Shown here one piece after another: positions 57,229 through 64,000 of a stretch of DNA of 64,000 nt. Every line of letters begins with the position of its first letter. Position 1 is the stretch's first letter. The stretch comes from Leptobrachium leishanense (Eukaryota > Chordata > Amphibia > Anura > Megophryidae): NCBI GenBank assembly GCA_009667805.1, contig CM019063.1, positions 349,498,862-349,562,861 of the forward strand. Direction: 5' to 3'. Under the pieces are notes generated by a model. It searched no databases. It saw only the letters and a list, made by a program, of their open reading frames with translations, and had not been told where the DNA came from. The position numbers and the translations under genes are program-made.

Positions 57229-60200
57229 CTAAATCTGAGCCAATGCCGACGAGCTCTGAGCCAGTCGCCTATGTTTGGATCTGAATTCCGTCCACCAGTA
57301 CCATGTCTTAAAATATGTGTCAAAGTCTTGTTCAAGAGTGTGATGTAACTCCTCCAATTCTCTGACATATTCTACTCTATCAATCCAGTCAAAGATCGCG
57401 GGGGGCGACTGTTGTTTCCAATATTTTGGGATTAATGCTCTCGCTGCATTCAGTAAGTGAACCGTCACAGATTTCACATAGTTATTTATAGACAAGGGGA
57501 TAACATGTAGTAGTGCCACTTTAGGATGAAATGGCAAGTCTAAAGACGTTACCTCTTTAATATATGTCCACACCACCTCCCAAAACGATTGTATGATAGG
57601 ACATTCCCACCAAATATGTAAAAACGTACCCCTATGCCTTTGACATCTCCAACAATCAGGTGAGACCGCTGGGTATATAGTATGTAGGCGGGCTGGGGTC
57701 AAGTACCATCTAGAAATCAGCTTGTAATTAGTTTCCTGCACCGTGAGAGCTCTAGAGGAGCGAAACGTCACCTGGAACGCCGTCGACCACTCCTCAGGAG
57801 TCAGTGGCTGAGGGAGTTCAGTCGACCATTTTGTCGTGTACAAGGGTAGGGTTTTAAACCTAGCTGTAGATAGATGGGAATATATGTAAGATAGTAAATG
57901 CGGGGGTGGCGGGTCCGAGATACATATCGTCTCAAAAGTAGTCAGTGCTGTAGGTATAGTAACGTCAGCCCGAAGTATCCGTGTAGTAATAAAGTGTTGC
58001 AATTGCATATAGTTATATTTCCATAGTGGGGTGTTCAAGCGATCCCCCAGCAGGTCAATGAGAGGTATCAGACCCTCCGGGCCAATACAAGCCTGAAGAG
58101 GGACATAGGGACCGTCATAGTCCAATCCAAGAAAGGACTGGGCATTACCTGGGAGGAAGTCTGGGTTGTGTGTGATCGGGGTCAACAAAGATGGCAAGGG
58201 TGATAGACCCAAAAGTGTGCGGAGTTTGCGCCATCTCTTTAACGTCGGGCTAATAGTTGGGTGTGGAGTGGGAACCAACGCATCTATGGTCACCGTTTGC
58301 CACGGGGCCGAGACTATAGGAACCGCGAGAAAAAGCTGTTCTAGATGCACCCATAATTTATGAGGGGGTGACATCGACCAGTCGCTAAGTCTCGTCAGTA
58401 AAGCCGCGTCATAATAAAGTTCTAGGTGTGGTAGACCCAGGCCCCCTCCCGATTTAGGTCAGACAAGGACATCATATGAGATCCGTGGTCTATTATCTCT
58501 CCATATAAATTTCAGAAAGATGGTTTTCAGTGATCTAAAAAAGGATAATGGTATGGCAATAGGCAAAGTTTGGAAGAGATAGAGGAATTTTGGCAGAACT
58601 GTCATTTTTAAAATATTAATACGGCCGAAACAGGAGAACTGAGGTTTATTCCAGTCTTTAAGGTCTCGAGATACCCGATTGACTAGGGGGACATAATTAA
58701 GGTCAAACAAGGATGATAAATCCGACGGGAGCTGTATGCCTAGGTATTGGATAGCTCCAATAGGCCAGGAAAACGGAGCCAAACTTTGCAGCGCCTCCTT
58801 AGTACGTGATGATATGCCCACCCCCATCATTTCGCATTTATCAGTATTAATTTTGAAGTTCGACACTCCCGCATAATGCTCAACCTCTTGTAGGAAGGCC
58901 TCAATAGAGCTAACTGGGTTCAATAAGGTAAGAAGTATGTCATCTGCAAATGCAGAAATTTTATAGTGGTGAAAAGGTAAAGTTACTCCCTGAATATTAT
59001 CGTTATCCCGAATCCGTTGTAGGAACGGTTCTAGAGCCAAGACAAATAAAAGCGGGGAGAGGGGACAACCCTGGCGTGTACCATTAGAGATCTTTATCGG
59101 TGTAGAGAGTGCTCCATTAATTCTGAGGACCGCCGTCGGATCATTATATAATGCTGAAATCCAGGTCAACCATCTCGGCCCCAAACCAAACCTCTCCAGG
59201 ACAGCCATCAGAAAGGTCCAATCCACTCTGTCGAACGCCTTTTCAGCGTCGACAGAGAGAAGGACCATCGGCGTGTGTGTCGTGTGTGCTCTATGAATCA
59301 AATTGATAGCCCGATAGGTATTGTCTCGTGCTCCCCTCTGGTGAATAAATCCTACCTGATCAGGGTGGATCAAGGAGGGCAACAAGGGGCTCAATCGCAT
59401 AGCCAACATCTTTGCCATCAATTTAATGTCGTTGTTAATTAGCGAGATCGGTCGGTAAGTTTGACACAGCGTAGGATCCTTCCCGGCTTCGGGATAAGGG
59501 CTATCGTCGCTTCGAGTGCCGATTTAGGGAGGCCTTTGTTTTCTTCTAGGGCATTGAGAGAGTGGAGTAAATGGGGGCCTAAGAGTGTTAAAAATGTTTT
59601 ATAGTAGGCTATAGAAAATCCGTCCGGGCCCGGACTCTTTCCGGTGGGGGTTGCCTTCAAGGCAGCCGCTAGCTCACTCAGGTTGAAAGGGGCATCCAGA
59701 GCTTTGGCTTCCTTCTCCGTTAGTTTCGCCTGTAGGGACTTATCCAAATACTCAGCTATGAGAGGGGTGGAGGGCTTGTCAGAGCGCTGGGAGTATAGCG
59801 ACTGATAATACTTTACAAATTGGTCAGTAATCTCCACGTTCAAGGATAGAAGGCGGCCTGTGGAAGACCTGAGTTTGGGGATATAAGTAGCTTGGTATTT
59901 CTGGCGTAAAGCCCTAGCTAACATCTTACCACATCTATTTCCATGCACATAAAATGAGTGTTTTGTAAGCAAGAGTGAGCGACTGGCCTGTTGGTGCAAG
60001 AGCTGACGTAAGTCAGCCCTTAACGCCACGAGTGTCGCGTAGTGTTCAACTGACTCAGTAGCCTTATGTAGCTCCTCGGCTACCTGGATTTCAGCAAGTA
60101 GGGCTTGTATTTTAGCCGTCTTTTCCCGTTTACGTCGGGCTCCTATTTGAATAAGGGTTCCCCGCATAACACATTTGTGTGCCTCCCACAAGACCGTGGC

Positions 60201-61046
60201 CGTCACATCTTCCGTATCATTGTCTACAAAGTATTGTTTGATAGCCTCAGAAATGCGTTCCCTCTCCATAACGTCAGCTAATATCGTGCCATTCAGACGC
60301 CATTGGTAAGATTTACGGGGCAGCGACGGTAAGGAGAGGGTCAGGAACACCGGGGCATGATCAGACCATGAAATATTGCCAATATTAACTGATTTGATAT
60401 ACCCTAGGTCTATATGACGTAGCAGGAATAAATCTAGGCGGGAATACACCCTGGCTGCAGCTGAGTAATAAGTAAAGTCCCGACCAAGCGGATGCATTGC
60501 CCTCCAGCAATCAACCAATCGGGCCTCATGGAGTATTTGGTGAAATCTCCGTCTTTTAGATGAGGAAACCAAAGCCGGCGAAGGAGACGCCTCTCCTGGA
60601 GCATCAGGTGAAACATTAAAATCCCCCCCACATATCAACGTGCCCTCTGCGAATTTTTCCAACTTCGTCAAAATTTTGCCTAGGGACGTACATTGCTTAA
60701 TGTTAGGGAGGTAGCAATTAGCCAAGGTAACTTTCAAGGATCCCAAGAGGCCTTTTAAAAACAGATAACGACCCCCCGGGTCAGAACATTGCTCCTGGCA
60801 CGTAAAAGGCACGTGCGCTGCTATCAAAATGGCCACTCCTCGCGACTTAGAATTGGAGAAGTTACTATAGAAACAGTGTGGATAGTAACGAGAATATAAA
60901 CGAACAGGCGTATCACTGCGAATATGCGTTTCCTGTAAGAACACCACCTCTCCTCTCATGCGTTGCAGGTCATGGAGCGCCAAACGGCGTTTAGCTGGAT
61001 GGTTAAGTCCTCTCACATTGAGAGTAATAACTCGCAACTCAGCCAT
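57229..61046 (-). pseudogene. L1 ORF2 (endonuclease-RT), two lesions
   Basis: ORF2 nicks target DNA and reverse-transcribes the L1 RNA. Residues 1 to about 230 are an AP-type endonuclease (MAELRVITLNVRGLNHPAKR, FLQETHIR, GGDFNVSPDAP, SDHAPVFLTL). The RT follows with SPGPDGFSIAYYKTF, SVDAEKAFDRVDW, NGTRQGCPLSPLLFVLALEP and the catalytic FADDILL. The C-terminus has the L1 cysteine motif CWRCQRHRGTFLHIWWEC (about 57660-57605). A frameshift near 59480 breaks the chain between endonuclease and RT palm. An in-frame TGA at 58459-58461 separates the RT from the C-terminal third. The frame is otherwise open, so inactivation is recent. Confidence 0.94.
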
Positions 61047-61546
61047 GGCAGGGGCTGCGGCGGGTCAATGCATCTGTTGTAGCCGGAGTGAAGGTGAAGT
61101 TGAGCAAGTGAGAGAGCAGCATTCTCCCAGAGGAATATACAATATCATCATCAGTTTCAGAACAGTATAAGGCGTTGAAACAACTAAACAAACTTACTAA
61201 ACATAACAAACAATTAAACAGCATGCATTGGTGCAGAAGCCCAAAATGGACTAAATCCCTAATGGGATATTTTATGAATAAAAGTGTAGTGGAAAAAATC
61301 CTCCACATTGAGACAAATGATAAAGTTTGCACCGCGCGGGAAAGCGGCAAAAAGAAAAAAAGGGAGAGAAAAAAAAAACGGTATAGTTACCGGACCAAAG
61401 ACCTGCAGACCGGCCGGTCTACAACCAACACTCCGAGAACAGTCGGAGACCAAAGGAACAGGACACCCGGGCGAGCCTTTGAAGTCGAAAACAGAAAAAC
61501 AGTCAGTTTCATGCAAGGCCTGAGAGCCCCCTCATGGAGGGTCCGT

Positions 61547-62620
61547 TTAACTGCGATCAGCTCCACGTGCGGTATCCAGGGGGCGTCGACGATCCCGTCG
61601 AGCAGTGCGCCATGGCTGACGCTGTGGTAGCGGTGGGGGAGGTATGTTCGAATCTCCTCCGAACCAGCCCCGTATATTAACTGGAGAAAGTTCCAGCGCT
61701 TGCAAGAAATCTGGCACATCCTCTGGGACTGAGATACTCAGGAATCGATTATCCACTCGAACGTGTAGTGCAAATGGGTATCCCCATCTATACCGTATGG
61801 AGCGAGCCCGAAGTTGGTCCGTGACAGGCTTCAGTTCCCTCCTGGCTGTCAGGGTAGATCTCGATACGTCTTGGAATAATTCCACTGTGTGGTCATCAAA
61901 AACAATCGAAGGCATGTTCCTCGCCGCTTTCATTACCTCCTCCTTCAGAGTAAAATGATGCACTCGACATATCACGTATCTAGGTGCTGAGTTCGGAGCA
62001 CCTCTGGCTCGCAGGGCTCTGTGAGCATGATCCAGATGCAGAGGGGTATCAGGGGAGCGTTGGAGAAGTTCATTAAATAAAGTTTGCACAGTCAGAGTTA
62101 CGTTTTCAGTTTCGCCCAAAGGAGGCTCAGGGAGACCTCTCACGTGTATATTATTGCGTCTCCCTCTATTATCCAGGTCATCCACCCAGCGAAATAAGGA
62201 GGCAATCTGTGTAGCCTGCGTGCTCATAAGTGTCTCAAAATGCTGGGTTTTAGTCATTGCAGCTTCCCTGTCCTCCTCCAAGTCGTGCACTCTGCCTCCC
62301 AAGTGTTTGACATCTGCCCCCAGTTCCTCAAAGCGCGCATCAAATTTGGCCTCCAATCTGGCAAAGAGACCTTCCAGGTCTGTCTTAGTAGGCAACAGTT
62401 TCAGGGCTTCCCTCACCTCTGTATCTACCACGCTGCCAGCCGACAGCGCGGGACTTCCCGGGCCCCTCATGTCCACTGTGGCCGCCGCCATCTTGGAATC
62501 GCAGCCTAGGTGCGTCGATGCCGCCGCACCGCTCAGGTAATGCCGCATTGGGGAAGCTGTGGACGGCGCTGAGGTGCTCGGGCGGCTCATCTGCGTTGTG
62601 AGCCGTTTTTTGGGTCCCAT
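61547..62620 (-). CDS. L1 ORF1 protein (RNA-binding chaperone)
   Basis: 357 codons, uninterrupted. L1 ORF1 proteins coat the L1 RNA as trimers. The N-terminus is Ser/Thr/Ala-rich (about 1-70). A coiled coil follows (about 85-150, LKLLPTKTDLEGLFARLEAK through VHDLEEDREAAM). The RRM opens with LDNRGRRNNIHVRGLPEPP, and the C-terminal domain contains APRYVICRVHHFTLKEEVMK and RRELKPVTDQLRARSIRYRW. This order and length are normal for L1 ORF1. It is the only fully open retrotransposon gene in the window. Start choice is the ATG at 62620 (MGPKKRLTTQMS), about 100 nt after the L1 5' end. Confidence 0.92.
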   Translation of the reverse strand: MGPKKRLTTQMSRPSTSAPSTASPMRHYLSGAAASTHLGCDSKMAAATVDMRGPGSPALSAGSVVDTEVREALKLLPTKTDLEGLFARLEAKFDARFEELGADVKHLGGRVHDLEEDREAAMTKTQHFETLMSTQATQIASLFRWVDDLDNRGRRNNIHVRGLPEPPLGETENVTLTVQTLFNELLQRSPDTPLHLDHAHRALRARGAPNSAPRYVICRVHHFTLKEEVMKAARNMPSIVFDDHTVELFQDVSRSTLTARRELKPVTDQLRARSIRYRWGYPFALHVRVDNRFLSISVPEDVPDFLQALELSPVNIRGWFGGDSNIPPPPLPQRQPWRTARRDRRRPLDTARGADRS

Positions 62621-62720
62621 CGATGGGTCTAACTGCTGCTTTTCAGTGCCGTTGTAGTGCCCGGGTGAAGAGCTCCTCGATCACACAGCCATCCCGGATC
62701 GCGCCAAGCCACGCCCCCCC

Positions 62721-63595
62721 ACATTTTTATTTTTACCTAAGAAATAAATAATGTTACGTATATATTTTTAAAAGTAAACTAAAGTTTGAAGCGTGGAGCA
62801 CTGTGTCAGTTCCATGATGACACTATCCTTCTTCTTGATATGAACAAACCAGAGAAATCTCAATGTATCCTTCCTGGGAAAACAGAGAAATATCAATTTA
62901 TTTTCTACCAATATCAATAATACCCCCATCCCCAATATCAAATAAATGTATCCCCCAATATCAATCCATCCTCCCCATATCAATTTATCCAAAAGGCACC
63001 GGCTCTGCCCCCTGGTTGTTGTCACTTAATCTTATCCTCAACAGGCCCCACTCGGCTGCGGGCCTCATAGCGCCCGCGTTGGTCGCTAATCGCTATGGCG
63101 GTGGTTCTGCCAGTGCTGTGTGTACTGTAGTGTGTTGGGGGAGGTTGTTGTGACTGAGTGATGCATACGAGATGACCCGCAGCTTGCCCAATATTGGCCT
63201 GCACATCAAAAAAAATCTCTGAGCCTCTGCTACTAAGTAAGTAGTGGTAGCCTAGGATGGGACATGTAGTTCTTCTGAAAGTGCATCCGATTCCAAACAG
63301 AGCCTTGTTCAATTAATACCTCAGCAGCTGCTGAGCTGCTGACTGAGTGAATTGATGCTGCACAGCTATTCAGTTTGCTACAGCAGTGTCATTGAACGCT
63401 TTGGATGCGAATTTCAAAACAAAATGACCGATATTGTTGTTTCTGCTATATCCACAGTTTTATTAGCAGAAAATAAGACTGAGGCCATCTTTGAAATAAC
63501 TAAAAGCAGTCAGCACAATTCCGTTTTGTATGCACAGTTGCACACAGACAGACACAACACAAATAATAGATTTTTTAATTTTATTGAATAAACGT
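62721..63595. other. no gene seen; small SINE-tail fragment
   Basis: A short 'GAGAAATCTCAATGTATCC' piece at about 62850-62880 is related to the SINE/L2 tail. The rest is unassigned. Confidence 0.45.
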
Positions 63596-63599
63596 AATT

Positions 63600-64000
63600 T
63601 ATTTATTTATAAAGGATTTTACCAGGAAGGATACATTGAGATTTCTCTCGTTTTCAACTTAGTATTTCCTGTGTTCAAGAACATCGAAGTGTTACAGTTA
63701 CAGAAATACAAAGTAATACAATGCAAGATATTAAGAAACACAAATATACAGATTAACAGAAAATCAATATGTATGAAAAATAGTAACTACTATGTTACAT
63801 GTTTACAGGTGCATCCGCATTCCATTCTGGAAGTATGTAATAGTAAGTAATAGGAGCTCTTCTTGAGTGACTTGGGGGAAGATTTGATGGTGTTGTCTGG
63901 GAGGTTATTATTCCATAATTGTGGTGCTATGTAGGAAATAGGAAAAAAATGAGCACCGAGCCATTTTCTTTTTGTATTGTGGTATAGCAAGTAAGGTGCT
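63600..64000 (-). pseudogene. L2-like LINE 3' end, continues past the window edge
   Basis: On the minus strand it encodes FFPISYIAPQLWNNNLPDNT and KSSPKSLKKSS, the counterpart of the RT C-terminus at 13490-13965. The same 3' tail (GGTAAAATCC, then a TAAATAAATA tail at 63595-63620) follows. Small indels disrupt the frame. The 5' part lies outside the window. Confidence 0.75.

Larger units (their letters stand above)
56789..62720 (-). mobile_element. L1-type LINE, near full length
   Basis: On the minus strand it starts with 'GGGGGGGCGTGGC' (62720), then ORF1 (62620-61547), ORF2 (61046-57229), a 3' untranslated region of about 430 bp with AATAAA, and a poly(A) of about ten bases (T-run at 56789-56798). 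At about 5.9 kb it is close to a complete L1. ORF1 is open; ORF2 has two lesions. No clear target duplication was found. Confidence 0.93.

Overview
The window looks like intergenic, transposon-dense DNA from a vertebrate with a large genome. An anuran amphibian is the best guess. The evidence is the mix of hAT, piggyBac, Tc1 and Harbinger-like miniature elements, Gypsy chromoviruses, a BEL/Pao element, L1- and L2-type LINEs, a tRNA-derived SINE, and a retrocopy of an animal ribosomal protein L6 gene. I cannot name the species from sequence alone. I see no bacterial features and no intact, intron-bearing host gene. Nearly all long open frames are transposon genes or stop-free minisatellites.

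Layout. 1-3215: two copies of a hAT-type miniature element that carries a 'GCCCCCAGCTCATGGATAT' minisatellite. One copy sits inside a larger element with CAGGGTTATTC termini, and a SINE follows. 3266-6142 and 29116-30055: two LTR-like elements with TG...CA ends and 4-bp target duplications. 6257-9123: a piggyBac-type MITE, a solo LTR and a small hAT MITE. 9990-14873: L2-like LINE pieces, a Tc1 element with a broken DD34E transposase, and a Tigger-like MITE. 15551-19420: an LTR element with matching 652-bp LTRs, a gag remnant, no pol, and a 33-bp minisatellite. 19692-28668: an L1 ORF1 relic, several MITEs, a (GT)n tract, and a hAT element holding a 1.3-kb minisatellite. 31211-37540: a BEL/Pao retrotransposon on the minus strand, interrupted by two hAT elements and CAGGGTTATTC elements. 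It contains an in-frame fragment of RPL6 in place of the central part of pol. 38120-38165: a hammerhead-ribozyme-like motif. 39090-45760: AT-rich transposon debris, a 2.5-kb hAT element with an internal tandem array, a 1.2-kb solo LTR and a decayed Myb/SANT-like gene. 45819-51425: a nearly complete Gypsy chromovirus on the minus strand. 51610-51967: a second, open copy of the Myb/SANT-like exon. 52440-56090: a SINE split by a hAT element that itself holds two further elements. 56789-62720: a nearly full-length L1 on the minus strand with ORF1 intact and ORF2 broken twice. 63600-64000: an L2-like 3' end.

Two themes stand out. First, both LTR elements with paired LTRs have an 11-nt primer-binding site one base inside the 5' LTR. 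It is perfectly complementary to a site about 30 nt downstream of a TATA-like box in the same LTR, and the gag ATG lies inside it. This is the signature of Tf1-type self-priming. Second, unrelated hAT elements repeatedly carry expanded internal tandem arrays, and one repeat unit is shared between two families. I confirmed most boundaries by reading matching target-site duplications by eye; no alignment or database search was run.
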